Source of the DNA: Sulfurivirga caldicuralii
Lineage (GTDB): Bacteria; Pseudomonadota; Gammaproteobacteria; Thiomicrospirales; Thiomicrospiraceae
Direction: 5' to 3'
DNA length: 6,426 nucleotides
NCBI GenBank assembly: GCA_015661715.1
Contig: DQVN01000112.1
Coordinates: 1-6,426 of the forward strand
The position numbers and the translations under genes were made by a program. Below, piece after piece: positions 1-6,388 of the stretch. Under the pieces are notes generated by a model. The model searched no databases, had not been told where the DNA came from, and was given only the letters and a program-made list of their open reading frames with translations. Position 1 is the first letter of the stretch, and every line of letters starts with the position of its first letter.

Positions 1-159
1 ATAGGCCGCCGCATCATCCTTAGTATGATGACCCACCAACAGCGCATCCGGCCGACGCTGGGCCATGTGGCTTTGGAGCATGGTTTCCAACAGCGCTGGT
101 GCAATCTTGCAGCCACAACCGGCGCCATGGGCGTATTCAGTCAGTTTCACCCCGTCCAT
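1..159 (-). CDS. selD: Selenide, water dikinase (selenophosphate synthetase), N-terminal part, cut by the window edge
   Basis: The enzyme makes selenophosphate from selenide and ATP in the cytoplasm; selenophosphate is the selenium donor for selenocysteine-tRNA and for 2-selenouridine in tRNA. Only the first 53 codons are present and the frame is open to the window edge. Visible motifs are LTEYAHGAGCGCKIAP (residues 6-21), which lines up with E. coli SelD; the catalytic residues correspond to Cys15 and Lys18. Residue 15 is encoded by TGT, so this is a cysteine form, not a selenocysteine (TGA) form. The HTKDDAA stretch at 45-51 carries the metal-binding Asp. The ATG at 159 follows the mutM stop by 9 bases, and an in-frame GTG at 165 would add two residues. 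No good Shine-Dalgarno precedes either start, so translation may depend on coupling to mutM. The family assignment is firm; the length and C-terminal half cannot be seen. Confidence 0.93.
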   Translation of the reverse strand, partial: MDGVKLTEYAHGAGCGCKIAPALLETMLQSHMAQRRPDALLVGHHTKDDAAAY

Positions 160-168
160 GGGCACACA

Positions 169-987
169 TTATAGCGGTTGGCACACCGGGCAGAAGACGC
201 TGCTGCGTTGGGCAATCTGCTGCTGGTGCAACAGCGTCCCACAGCGAGGGCAGGGCTGACCGGCGCGGCCATATACCTGCAACGCCTGAGCAAAATAGCC
301 CGGATGGCCATCGGGGCGAGTGAAATCCTGCAAGGTGGTGCCCCCTTGCTCGATCGCCGCCGCCAGAACGGCTTGGATTTCAGCCACCAGGCGGCTCACC
401 GCCCGCTTGCTCAATGTGTTGGCACCGCGCGCCGGGTGAATACCGGCGCGAAATAGGGCTTCAGTAGCATAGATATTGCCCACCCCCACCACCACACGGC
501 TATCCATGATCAAAGCCTTGATGGCGCGGCGGCTGCGACTGCACTGGCGTGCCAGCCATTCAGAAGTAAACGCTGCGGACAAGGGTTCCGGCCCCAGGTG
601 GCGCAAACGAGGGTGATGCAGCGGGTCCGTCGCGGTAAACAGCCAGGCGCCGAAACGGCGTGGATCCGTATAGCGCAGCACCTTGCCATGATCCAGCACC
701 ACATCCACATGGTCATGGGCTTGCACTGGACAGTCCGCCGGCACAATACGCAGACAGCCGGACATGCCCAGATGAATCAGCACATGGCCATGGTCGCTGC
801 TCAATCCCAGCCACTTGCCCCGCCGCCACACCTGTTCAATGGGCGCACCACACCAGCCCTGCAGCGCCGTTACCGGCACAGGCCAACGCAGCTTCACTTG
901 ACGCACGACCACCTGCCTCGGCACCCGATTGTGCAACATCGGGGCAATGCCACGGCGCGTGGTCTCTACCTCTGGCAGCTCTGGCAT
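169..987 (-). CDS. mutM: Formamidopyrimidine-DNA glycosylase (Fpg/MutM)
   Basis: A bifunctional glycosylase/AP lyase of base excision repair that removes 8-oxoguanine and ring-opened purines from DNA. The protein has 272 residues, close to the 269 of E. coli. It starts MPELPEVETTRRG: Pro2 becomes the N-terminal nucleophile after Met removal and Glu3 is the catalytic acid, which fixes the start codon. Lys58 lies in RRGKWLGL, and the helix-two-turn-helix region contains VGVGNIYATEALFRAGIHP. The C-terminal zinc finger is complete, with spacing C-x2-C-x16-C-x2-C (CPRC ... CPVC) and the conserved QR before the third Cys. The gene lies downstream of rpmB-rpmG, as in E. coli, but is separated from them by a plus-strand gene. 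selD follows after 9 bases. The upstream gap of 82 bp to the divergent gene holds a TTGACA on this strand but no convincing -10 box, so its promoter is unclear. Confidence 0.97.
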   Translation of the reverse strand: MPELPEVETTRRGIAPMLHNRVPRQVVVRQVKLRWPVPVTALQGWCGAPIEQVWRRGKWLGLSSDHGHVLIHLGMSGCLRIVPADCPVQAHDHVDVVLDHGKVLRYTDPRRFGAWLFTATDPLHHPRLRHLGPEPLSAAFTSEWLARQCSRSRRAIKALIMDSRVVVGVGNIYATEALFRAGIHPARGANTLSKRAVSRLVAEIQAVLAAAIEQGGTTLQDFTRPDGHPGYFAQALQVYGRAGQPCPRCGTLLHQQQIAQRSSVFCPVCQPL

Positions 988-1002
988 AAAATTCGCTTCC
1001 GT

Positions 1003-1020
1003 AATGTCATTGAAATGTCA
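1003..1020. repeat. Short tandem direct repeat AATGTCA, 11-bp period
   Basis: AATGTCA occurs at 1003-1009 and again at 1014-1020, separated by TTGA. The period of 11 bp puts both copies on the same face of the helix. The pair overlaps the -35 box (1010-1015) of the plus-strand promoter and lies in the short divergent region upstream of mutM. This looks like a possible site for a regulator, but the repeat is short and may be chance. The reading as an operator is inference. Confidence 0.4.
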
Positions 1021-1037
1021 AAATGCCGCCCTATATT
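1010..1037 (+). promoter_or_regulatory. Sigma70-type promoter of the small plus-strand gene
   Basis: A -35 box TTGAAA (1010-1015, 5 of 6 consensus) and a -10 box TATATT (1032-1037, 5 of 6) are separated by 16 bases. Transcription would start near 1044, giving a leader of about 26 bases before the GTG at 1070. This start position argues against the longer reading frame that would begin with GTG at 1043. Confidence 0.65.
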
Positions 1038-1057
1038 GAGCAGTGGCCACGCAAATC

Positions 1058-1063
1058 AGGAGG
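1058..1063 (+). promoter_or_regulatory. Shine-Dalgarno AGGAGG that fixes the GTG start at 1070
   Basis: A perfect AGGAGG lies 6 bases (CAGCAG) upstream of GTG at 1070-1072. This selects 1070 as the start of the small gene. A longer in-frame GTG at 1043 would place this site inside the coding region and has no comparable site of its own. Confidence 0.8.
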
Positions 1064-1069
1064 CAGCAG

Positions 1070-1270
1070 GTGAGCCAATTTACCATTGAGCGCAGCGAGA
1101 TAGGTTATACGGTTTTTCGCGATGATCAAGCCATCGCCACCTACAGCCGGGCTGCCGAAGCCATTGAGGCCATGCGCCAGTTTCGTGAGCGCCCCAGCTT
1201 GGACCGGGCACTGACCATCCCGCCCATGTTTCGCCAGATGAAAGCAGGCCGACACAAGTCCTCTTCGTGA
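1070..1270 (+). CDS. Small protein of unknown function (66 aa) between rpmG and mutM
   Basis: I do not recognise the family. The 66-residue product starts MSQFTIERSEIGYTVFRDDQ and looks soluble, with no signal peptide or membrane segment. The pattern suggests two or three short beta strands (residues 3-25), then a helix rich in Ala, Glu and Arg (about 26-42), then a basic tail ending in KSSS. That strand-strand-helix layout, with AAEAIEAMRQF in the helix, is loosely reminiscent of small DUF2188-like proteins, but I cannot confirm it. Support for a real gene is good: a near-consensus promoter, a perfect AGGAGG six bases before the GTG start, and a terminator 18 bases after the stop. It is the only plus-strand gene here and it interrupts the usual rpmB-rpmG-mutM order, reading away from mutM and toward rpmG. 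Its function is unknown. Confidence 0.75.
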   Translation: MSQFTIERSEIGYTVFRDDQAIATYSRAAEAIEAMRQFRERPSLDRALTIPPMFRQMKAGRHKSSS

Positions 1271-1282
1271 CCGGACACCAAT

Positions 1283-1310
1283 AAAAAACCCGGCGGATTG
1301 GCCGGGCTTT
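1283..1310. terminator. Bidirectional intrinsic terminator between the small gene and rpmG
   Basis: A perfect stem CCCGGC (1289-1294) / GCCGGG (1301-1306) encloses a six-base loop. Read on the minus strand it is followed by six T residues (1288-1283), a strong terminator for rpmB-rpmG. Read on the plus strand it is followed by CTTT, weaker but usable for the small gene that stops at 1270. The two transcripts converge here. Confidence 0.85.
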
Positions 1311-1338
1311 ATCGCGCTGTTCAAGCAATCGGGTTGGA

Positions 1339-1494
1339 TTACTTGATTTTCGCTTCTTTGAAGATCACATGCTTACGCACCTTCGGATCATATTTCTTGA
1401 TCTCGAATTTGCCCGGCATGTTTTTCTTGTTCTTGGTAGTGGTATAGTAATACCCCGTGCCTGCGGTGGATACCAGCTTAATCTTATCGCGCAT
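1339..1494 (-). CDS. rpmG: 50S ribosomal protein L33
   Basis: A component of the large ribosomal subunit. The 51-residue product begins [20 protein letters not shown] and ends [10 protein letters not shown], matching bacterial L33 along its whole length. It has no cysteines, so it is the zinc-free form, as in E. coli. Two ATG codons stand in tandem at 1497 and 1494. I chose 1494 because the Shine-Dalgarno AAGGAG (minus strand, 1507-1502) is then 7 bases away rather than 4; using 1497 would add one Met. The Shine-Dalgarno overlaps the rpmB stop codon, so the two genes are almost certainly cotranscribed and coupled. A strong terminator lies about 35 bases after the stop. Confidence 0.96.
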   Translation of the reverse strand: MRDKIKLVSTAGTGYYYTTTKNKKNMPGKFEIKKYDPKVRKHVIFKEAKIK

Positions 1495-1505
1495 CATGCT
1501 TCTCC

Positions 1506-1742
1506 TTAAACCTTCTCACCCCGGGCGCGCAGTTCCGCCAGCACCGCATCAATGCCTTTCTTGTCAATGATGCGCATGCCCGCTGCTGATACACGCAGCT
1601 TTACGAAACGATTTTCGCTCTCTACCCAGAAACGATGCGTATGCAGGTTGGGCAGGAAACGACGGCGCGTTTTGCGGTGAGAGTGAGACACATTATTGCC
1701 CGTCATCGGACGCTTTCCAGTCACTTGACAAACTCTTGACAT
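1506..1742 (-). CDS. rpmB: 50S ribosomal protein L28
   Basis: A component of the large ribosomal subunit. The protein is 78 residues, the same length as in E. coli. The family pattern is clear: [20 protein letters not shown] at the N terminus, then the basic stretch [18 protein letters not shown] and the C-terminal [14 protein letters not shown]. The ATG at 1742 has a usable Shine-Dalgarno AGAGGA (minus strand, 1755-1750) about 7 to 8 bases upstream. rpmG follows within 11 bases. In E. coli radC lies upstream of rpmB, while here metZ does. The gene probably has its own promoter in the 131-bp gap before it, and it may also receive read-through from metZ, since I see no clear terminator after metZ. 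Confidence 0.97.
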   Translation of the reverse strand: MSRVCQVTGKRPMTGNNVSHSHRKTRRRFLPNLHTHRFWVESENRFVKLRVSAAGMRIIDKKGIDAVLAELRARGEKV

Positions 1743-1770
1743 GGTGTTTTCCTCTCAACTCTCTCAAATT

Positions 1771-1796
1771 CTCTTGCGGCGCGAATGCCTCTTGCG
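1771..1796 (-). repeat. Direct repeat CGCAAGAG in the rpmB leader
   Basis: CGCAAGAG occurs twice in the untranslated leader of rpmB on the minus strand (1796-1789 and 1778-1771), 18 bases apart and ahead of the Shine-Dalgarno. It may be chance in a purine-rich leader. I see no known riboswitch or ribosomal-protein leader fold. Confidence 0.3.
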
Positions 1797-1819
1797 CGGC
1801 AGCCAAAACAGAACGGGAA

Positions 1820-1848
1820 ATTATGCACGGCTTGCAGATGCTTTGCAA
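1820..1848 (-). promoter_or_regulatory. Sigma70-type promoter of rpmB-rpmG
   Basis: On the minus strand a -35 box TTGCAA (1848-1843, 4 of 6 consensus) is followed after exactly 17 bases by a -10 box CATAAT (1825-1820, 5 of 6). Transcription would begin near 1813, leaving a leader of about 70 bases before the rpmB ATG. The position in the only sizeable gap of the minus-strand run supports the call. Confidence 0.65.
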
Positions 1849-1850
1849 GC
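1830..1850. repeat. Inverted repeat overlapping the rpmB -35 box
   Basis: On the minus strand GCTTGCA (1850-1844) and TGCAAGC (1836-1830) form a perfect 7-bp dyad with a 7-base spacer. It covers the -35 box and part of the promoter spacer. No T-run follows the second arm on either strand, so it does not look like an intrinsic terminator of metZ. It could be an operator; that is inference from position alone. Confidence 0.5.
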
Positions 1851-1873
1851 AAAAATTTCACGCTCTGCGCCGC

Positions 1874-3046
1874 TTACAGGGCATCCAGGCCACGCGCCAG
1901 ATCGGCCTGAATATCCGCCACCGCTTCCAGACCGACTGAGACGCGCAACAGATTGTCCGTAATCCCGGCCCGCCGGCGGCTCTCCTCATCCACTCGGCTG
2001 TGGGTGGTGGTGGCCGGATGGGTGATCAGCGTCTTGGTATCCCCCAGATTGGCGGTGATGTGGATCATACGCACACTGTCCACCACCTTCCAGGCTTCCC
2101 GCTGCCCGCCTTTGACGCGGAAACTGACCAGCCCGCCGCCGGTTTTTTGCTGGCGCATGGCCAGCTGATGCTGCGGATGGGAGGGCAGCCCCGGGTAGAA
2201 CACTTGTTCCACGGCCGGGTGCGCCTCCAACCAGCGGGCCAGAGTCAAGGCATTGTCGGAGTGGGCCTGCATGCGCACCGGTAAAGTTTCCAAGCCCTTG
2301 AAAAACACCCAGGCATTGAAGGGACTCATGCTCGGGCCGCAGGTGCGCAGAAAGCCGCGTACGGATTCCTCGATCAGCGCCTCCGTCCCCACCACGGCGC
2401 CGCCGACACAGCGCCCCTGGCCATCGAGGAACTTGGTGGCCGAATGAATCACCACATCCGCGCCCAGCGCCAGGGGCTGTTGCAACACCGGGGTACAAAA
2501 GGCATTGTCCACCACCAACAAACAGTTATGGGCATGGGCCAACTTGGCCAAACGAGCAATATCCGCCACCTCCGTCATCGGGTTAGAGGGGGTTTCCACA
2601 AACAACAGTTTGGTTTTGGGCGTGATCGCCTGCGCCCAGGCCTCATAGTCCGTCAAGGGCACATAGGTGGTGTCGATACCCAACTTGGCCAAGTACTTGG
2701 AGAACAGCACCTTGGTGGTGCCGAAAATGCTCTGGGAGCTGACCAGGTGATCGCCGTTTTCCAACACCCCCAGCATCAACGCCAAAATGGCGCTCATGCC
2801 TGAAGCCGTGCCCACACAGGCCTCGCCGCCCTCCATGGCCGCCAGGCGCTGTTCAAAGGTGCGCACCGTGGGATTGGTGAAGCGAGAGTAGATATTGCCT
2901 GGCTCCTCGCCGGCAAACCGGGCCGCCGCCTGGGCCGCGGAGGCGAAGGCGAAACTGGAGGTGGGAAAAATCGCCTCGCTGTTTTCTCCCTCGTGGGTTT
3001 GTTGATAGCCACCGTGAATGGCGAAAGTTTCCGCTTGCCAGTCCAT
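1874..3046 (-). CDS. metZ: O-succinylhomoserine sulfhydrylase
   Basis: A cytoplasmic pyridoxal-phosphate (PLP) enzyme of the Cys/Met metabolism family. It converts O-succinylhomoserine and sulfide to homocysteine, giving direct sulfhydrylation on the way to methionine. From the chosen start it has 390 residues. Visible motifs are YSRFTNPTVRTFE (53-65, phosphate contacts from the neighbouring subunit), VDNAFCTP (179-186) and the PLP-lysine motif HSATKFLDGQGR with Lys205. The C-terminal NLGDTKTLITHPATTTH (333-349) is typical of this group. The whole protein aligns well from memory with P. aeruginosa MetZ, which also follows purF. I chose ATG 3046 over the in-frame ATG 3061 because GGGAGG (minus strand, 3057-3052) lies 5 bases upstream of it. 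purF ends one base before this start. Substrate choice (O-succinyl versus O-acetyl) is inferred from the neighbourhood and the close match. Confidence 0.93.
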   Translation of the reverse strand: MDWQAETFAIHGGYQQTHEGENSEAIFPTSSFAFASAAQAAARFAGEEPGNIYSRFTNPTVRTFEQRLAAMEGGEACVGTASGMSAILALMLGVLENGDHLVSSQSIFGTTKVLFSKYLAKLGIDTTYVPLTDYEAWAQAITPKTKLLFVETPSNPMTEVADIARLAKLAHAHNCLLVVDNAFCTPVLQQPLALGADVVIHSATKFLDGQGRCVGGAVVGTEALIEESVRGFLRTCGPSMSPFNAWVFFKGLETLPVRMQAHSDNALTLARWLEAHPAVEQVFYPGLPSHPQHQLAMRQQKTGGGLVSFRVKGGQREAWKVVDSVRMIHITANLGDTKTLITHPATTTHSRVDEESRRRAGITDNLLRVSVGLEAVADIQADLARGLDAL

Positions 3047-3047
3047 G

Positions 3048-4556
3048 TCAGCCTCCCACATTGGTCATGCCCACCGGTTCCTCGCCCACCGGGGTCTTGC
3101 CATGGCGGGTCTGCTCCAGTCGGGCCAGATACTCCGGCGTGATATCGCCGGTGACATATTCACCACTGAAACAGGAGGTATCAAAGCAGGTGATGGCCGG
3201 GTTGCCCACCTGTACCGCCTCGATCAGATCTTCCAGATCCTGATAGATCAAGCCATCGGCGCCGATAAAGGCGGCGATCTCTTCCACCGTCTTATTGCTG
3301 GCGATCAGTTCGGAAGCCGCCGGCATATCGATACCGTACACATATGGATAACGCACCGGCGGCGCCGCCGAGGCGAAATAGACCTTCTTGGCACCGGCAT
3401 CCCGCGCCATCTGCACGATCTCTCCGGAGGTGGTGCCACGCACGATGGAGTCATCCACCAGCAGGACATTCTTGCCCTCGAATTCCAACGGTACCGGATT
3501 GAGCTTCTTGCGCACCGACTTACGCCGCTGCTGCTGTCCAGGCATGATAAAGGTGCGACCAATATAGCGGTTCTTGATAAAGCCCTCGCGGTACGGCTTG
3601 CCCAGGGTTTCCGCCAGTTGCAGCGCGGCGGTTCTGCTGGTGTCGGGAATGGGCATGACCACATCGATATCATGATCCGGCCATTCGCGCATAATCTTCT
3701 GCGCCAGTTTGCGCCCCATGCGCAGCCGCGCCTTATACACCGAAATATTGTCGATAATGGAATCCGGCCGGGCGAAGTAGACAAACTCGAAAATACATGG
3801 CGCATACTGGGGGTTGTCATGACACTGGGCAAACAGCAACTGCCCCTCTTGGGTAATCACCACCGCCTCGCCCGGGGCCACATCGCGCACAATGGAGAAG
3901 CCCAATCCGTCCAGGGCAACACTCTCGGAGGCCACTATATAATCCTGACCCCCCGCCTCGTTGGTGCGCGCGCCCACAATCAGCGGACGCAGCCCATGGG
4001 GATCGCGGAAGGCGAATACGCCCAGATCAGCGATCATCCCCACTGTGGCATAACCACCGCGCACCCGCTGATGCACCCGCCGTACTGCCGCAAAAATATC
4101 CTCCGGTGTGGGCTTGAGCTTGTGCTGCTGCATCAGTTCATGGGCAAACACATTCAACAGCACTTCCGAGTCTGAGTTGGTATTCAGATGGCGCAAATCC
4201 TGAGAGTAAATCTCCTCCCGCAGCACATCGGCATTGGTCAGGTTGCCATTGTGGCCCATGGCGATGCCATAGGGGGCATTGACATAAAAGGGCTGCGCCT
4301 CGGCACTGGCGCTGCTGCCCGCCGTGGGATAGCGCACATGGCCGATGCCCATACTGCCGATCAGCTCACGCATGTGCCGGGTACGGAAGACATCCTTGAC
4401 CAGCCCGTTATCCTTCCGTTGAAAAAAACGCCCCTGATGGCAGGTGACAATACCCGCCGCATCCTGCCCCCGATGCTGCAAAATGGTCAATGCATCATAA
4501 ATGGCCTGATTGACCAGCGCTCCATCTGTCTGAACAATCCCTACTACGCCACACAT
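3048..4556 (-). CDS. purF: Amidophosphoribosyltransferase
   Basis: This enzyme catalyses the committed first step of purine synthesis, making 5-phosphoribosylamine from PRPP and glutamine in the cytoplasm. The 502-residue protein (E. coli has 505) begins MCGVVGIVQ: Cys2 is the glutaminase nucleophile exposed after Met removal, so there is no propeptide and this is the E. coli type. The glutamine-binding motifs HVRYPTAG (73-80), GHNGNLTN (101-108) and NSDSE (127-131, Asp129) are present. The PRPP-binding loop [16 protein letters not shown] (364-379) lies in the phosphoribosyltransferase half. It starts 7 bases after the SPOR gene stop, with only a close GAGAAGG (2 bases from the ATG), so coupling with the upstream gene is likely. 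It ends one base before the metZ start. cvpA, usually just upstream, is missing. Confidence 0.98.
   Translation of the reverse strand: MCGVVGIVQTDGALVNQAIYDALTILQHRGQDAAGIVTCHQGRFFQRKDNGLVKDVFRTRHMRELIGSMGIGHVRYPTAGSSASAEAQPFYVNAPYGIAMGHNGNLTNADVLREEIYSQDLRHLNTNSDSEVLLNVFAHELMQQHKLKPTPEDIFAAVRRVHQRVRGGYATVGMIADLGVFAFRDPHGLRPLIVGARTNEAGGQDYIVASESVALDGLGFSIVRDVAPGEAVVITQEGQLLFAQCHDNPQYAPCIFEFVYFARPDSIIDNISVYKARLRMGRKLAQKIMREWPDHDIDVVMPIPDTSRTAALQLAETLGKPYREGFIKNRYIGRTFIMPGQQQRRKSVRKKLNPVPLEFEGKNVLLVDDSIVRGTTSGEIVQMARDAGAKKVYFASAAPPVRYPYVYGIDMPAASELIASNKTVEEIAAFIGADGLIYQDLEDLIEAVQVGNPAITCFDTSCFSGEYVTGDITPEYLARLEQTRHGKTPVGEEPVGMTNVGG
3052..3057 (-). promoter_or_regulatory. Shine-Dalgarno GGGAGG that fixes the metZ start
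   Basis: Read on the minus strand, GGGAGG lies in the last codons of purF, 5 bases ahead of ATG 3046. It supports 3046 as the metZ start. The alternative ATG at 3061 lies just upstream of this site, so using it would place the site inside metZ. Confidence 0.75.
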
Positions 4557-4563
4557 GGCCTTC

Positions 4564-5121
4564 TCACTGCTCCGTTTTCACACGCTCGATTAAACTGTTG
4601 GCCCGCCACCGCTTGTCGATACGCCGTTTAGCTGACAAGGCTGCCTCACGGCTGGCATAGGGGCCCACCCGGACAGAATAGACCGTCTGTCCTTTGCGGT
4701 TTTTAAAAACCTTGTAGGTGGCATCATAGCCCGCTTCATTCAGCGCCGCCACCAGGTTATTGGCCTGTCGCGCATTAAAGTAGGCGGCTACTTTGACCAA
4801 CCAACGATCCTGCGCCGGTTTGGCCGACGGCGTAGAGGCCTGCGGCTGTTGCGCCGGCATCACTTTTGGTGTAGGTGCGGCCGGTGCGCTCTGCGGCTGC
4901 CGGGCCGCCTCGGGCGCTTGTTGCGGCAAGGTTTTCGGCGGCACCGTCGGCAACCTCACCACCATTGGCTTATCCACAATGGGTTTGTCCGCCGTTTTCT
5001 CGGGTGCCGCGCCGCCCGGTTGGAAATCAACCGGGTGGTTATACCAGTGCCCCACCAACACAATCAGGCCTAAAAACCAAACCACGGCGCCGGTCAGCTG
5101 ATTGCGTGTCTGCTCATCCAT
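4564..5121 (-). CDS. SPOR-domain cell-division/peptidoglycan-binding membrane protein (DedD-like)
   Basis: A 185-residue protein with bitopic topology: a short N-terminal cytoplasmic end, one membrane segment (about residues 9-26, [17 protein letters not shown]), a Pro/Ala/Gln-rich low-complexity linker (about 35-104) and a C-terminal SPOR domain (about 106-181). The SPOR pattern is visible in [18 protein letters not shown], the [10 protein letters not shown] helix-turn, and [25 protein letters not shown] domains bind peptidoglycan strands stripped of stem peptides and accumulate at division septa, so a role at the septum in the periplasm is likely. The position after folC matches dedD in E. 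coli and PA3110 in P. aeruginosa. The start overlaps the folC stop by 8 bases and has GGAGG (minus strand, 5132-5128) six bases upstream. I leave the symbol blank because the linker and length vary widely across this family. Confidence 0.88.
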   Translation of the reverse strand: MDEQTRNQLTGAVVWFLGLIVLVGHWYNHPVDFQPGGAAPEKTADKPIVDKPMVVRLPTVPPKTLPQQAPEAARQPQSAPAAPTPKVMPAQQPQASTPSAKPAQDRWLVKVAAYFNARQANNLVAALNEAGYDATYKVFKNRKGQTVYSVRVGPYASREAALSAKRRIDKRWRANSLIERVKTEQ

Positions 5122-6388
5122 CCAGCACCTCCATGACGCCCCCGACCGTCATAAAGGAACCCCACACCAGCACCGGCAACTGCACCTGAGCCTGGGCCGC
5201 CGCCACAGCTCCAGCCAGACTACGATGCAGCGTGATCGTTTCCGCATCCACCCCGGCCGCCACCAACTGATCCCGCAGCACGCTGACCGATACGGCCCGC
5301 GGGTCTTCCAATGGGACCAGATGCCAGTGGGCGATAAAGGGACGCAGCGCCTCCACCATGGGCGCGATCTCCTTATCCTTCAGGGCGGCAAACAAACTCT
5401 GCCATGCAGTTCCAGACTGCGCTGCCAACCACTGGGCCAACGCCTGCGCACTTTGCGGATTATGGGCCACATCCAACAGCCAACGCTGCTCGCCCACCTG
5501 CCGCGTCTCCAGGCGGCCCGGGTGGCGCACCTGCATCAGCCCCCGCTCGATAACGCGCAGCGGCAGATAAAAGCGCAACGGCAACCGCTCCAGAACCGCC
5601 AACACACCGGCGGCATTGTTCAACTGAAACGCCCCGGGCAGGGCCGGTTTGGGCAGATGACGCAGCACACTGGCGCCCAGATAATCCCAGCCATCCCCCT
5701 TAGACCGCCAGTTGAATGCATCACCCAACCGCGCCAGCTTCACACCCAGCGCCTCGGCATGGGCCAATACAGAAGCGGGGGGGTTGGGATCGCTGATCAC
5801 CGCATGATGCCCCGGCCGCATAATGCCCGCCTTTTCCTTGCCTATGGCCTCACGATCAGGCCCCAGCCAATCGGCATGATCCACATCGATGGCGGTGATC
5901 AAGGCAATCTCCGCATCCACCACATTGGTGGCATCCAGACGCCCGCCCAACCCCACTTCCAGCAAGATCACATCCAGATACTGGCGGGCGAACAGCCACA
6001 AAGCCGCCAAAGTGCCATACTCGAAAAAGGTCAGGGGCACATCCGCGCGCGCCTCTTCAATGGCAGCAAAGGCCGCCACCAACGCCTCATCCCTGACCGG
6101 CGCCCCCTCGATGCGAATGCGCTCGTTGTAGCGACGCAGATGGGGTGAAGTATAAGCACCCACTCGGTAACCGGCTGCGGTAAAGATCGCCTCCAACATG
6201 GCCACGGAGGAACCCTTACCATTGGTACCGGCCACGGTGATCACGGTGGCGGTGGGGTTCAGGATCCTCAGCTTGCTGCCCACCGCCCGCACCCGCGCCA
6301 GCCCCAGCTCAATTTCACTGGGATGCAGACGCAGCTGCCAGTCCAGCCAGTCAGCAAGCGGCGCTTGCGCAGAAGGCGGTTGCATCAC
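5114..6388 (-). CDS. folC: Bifunctional folylpolyglutamate synthase / dihydrofolate synthase
   Basis: A cytoplasmic Mur-ligase-family enzyme that joins glutamate to dihydropteroate and then extends folates with glutamate tails, using ATP. The protein is 424 residues from a GTG at 6388, or 423 from the ATG at 6385. Visible motifs are the P-loop VAGTNGKGSSV (52-62), TSPHLRRYNERI (80-91), EVGLGGRLDATN (144-155), the KEKAGI site (184-189) holding the lysine that is carbamylated in the family, and LDVAHNPQSA (305-314) at the C-terminal domain. I prefer ATG 6385, since the stop of the preceding frame (TGA) overlaps it by one base (TGATG), a common coupling arrangement. GAGG lies just upstream but very close. 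Its end overlaps the SPOR gene by 8 bases. In E. coli and Pseudomonas the gene lies between accD and the SPOR gene. Confidence 0.97.
   Translation of the reverse strand: MMQPPSAQAPLADWLDWQLRLHPSEIELGLARVRAVGSKLRILNPTATVITVAGTNGKGSSVAMLEAIFTAAGYRVGAYTSPHLRRYNERIRIEGAPVRDEALVAAFAAIEEARADVPLTFFEYGTLAALWLFARQYLDVILLEVGLGGRLDATNVVDAEIALITAIDVDHADWLGPDREAIGKEKAGIMRPGHHAVISDPNPPASVLAHAEALGVKLARLGDAFNWRSKGDGWDYLGASVLRHLPKPALPGAFQLNNAAGVLAVLERLPLRFYLPLRVIERGLMQVRHPGRLETRQVGEQRWLLDVAHNPQSAQALAQWLAAQSGTAWQSLFAALKDKEIAPMVEALRPFIAHWHLVPLEDPRAVSVSVLRDQLVAAGVDAETITLHRSLAGAVAAAQAQVQLPVLVWGSFMTVGGVMEVLDG
5128..5132 (-). promoter_or_regulatory. Shine-Dalgarno GGAGG of the SPOR gene inside folC
   Basis: Read on the minus strand, GGAGG sits within the last codons of folC, 6 bases ahead of the SPOR gene ATG at 5121. 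It supports that start and a translationally coupled pair. Confidence 0.7.

Noticed and set aside
1043..1069. Longer start (GTG 1043) for the small plus-strand gene
   Set aside because: The perfect AGGAGG would fall inside the coding region, and the predicted transcription start lies at about 1044, so GTG 1070 is the better start.
598..1089. Plus-strand open frame of 163 codons opposite mutM, running into the intergenic region
   Set aside because: It overlaps an intact mutM on the other strand, conflicts with the promoter and start of the small gene, and has a low-complexity His/Gln-rich product.
1830..1873. Terminator of metZ
   Set aside because: The dyad at 1830-1850 has no T-run after it, and the T-run at 1855-1851 (minus strand) is preceded by at most a four-pair stem. 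I would not call either an intrinsic terminator.
1736..1962. Two plus-strand open frames of 67 and 73 codons across the metZ-rpmB gap
   Set aside because: They overlap the rpmB promoter and leader and the metZ 3' end on the other strand, have no ribosome binding site that I can see, and resemble no known protein.
3018..4175. Long plus-strand open frame of 385 codons opposite purF
   Set aside because: It is fully antisense to a clear, full-length purF. Its translation is rich in His, Arg and Gln with no recognisable domain, as expected for a shadow frame in GC-rich coding DNA.
5102..6148. Long plus-strand open frame of 348 codons opposite folC
   Set aside because: It is antisense to folC, with an unusually Gln/His/Arg-rich composition and no family features. 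It is a shadow of codon bias.
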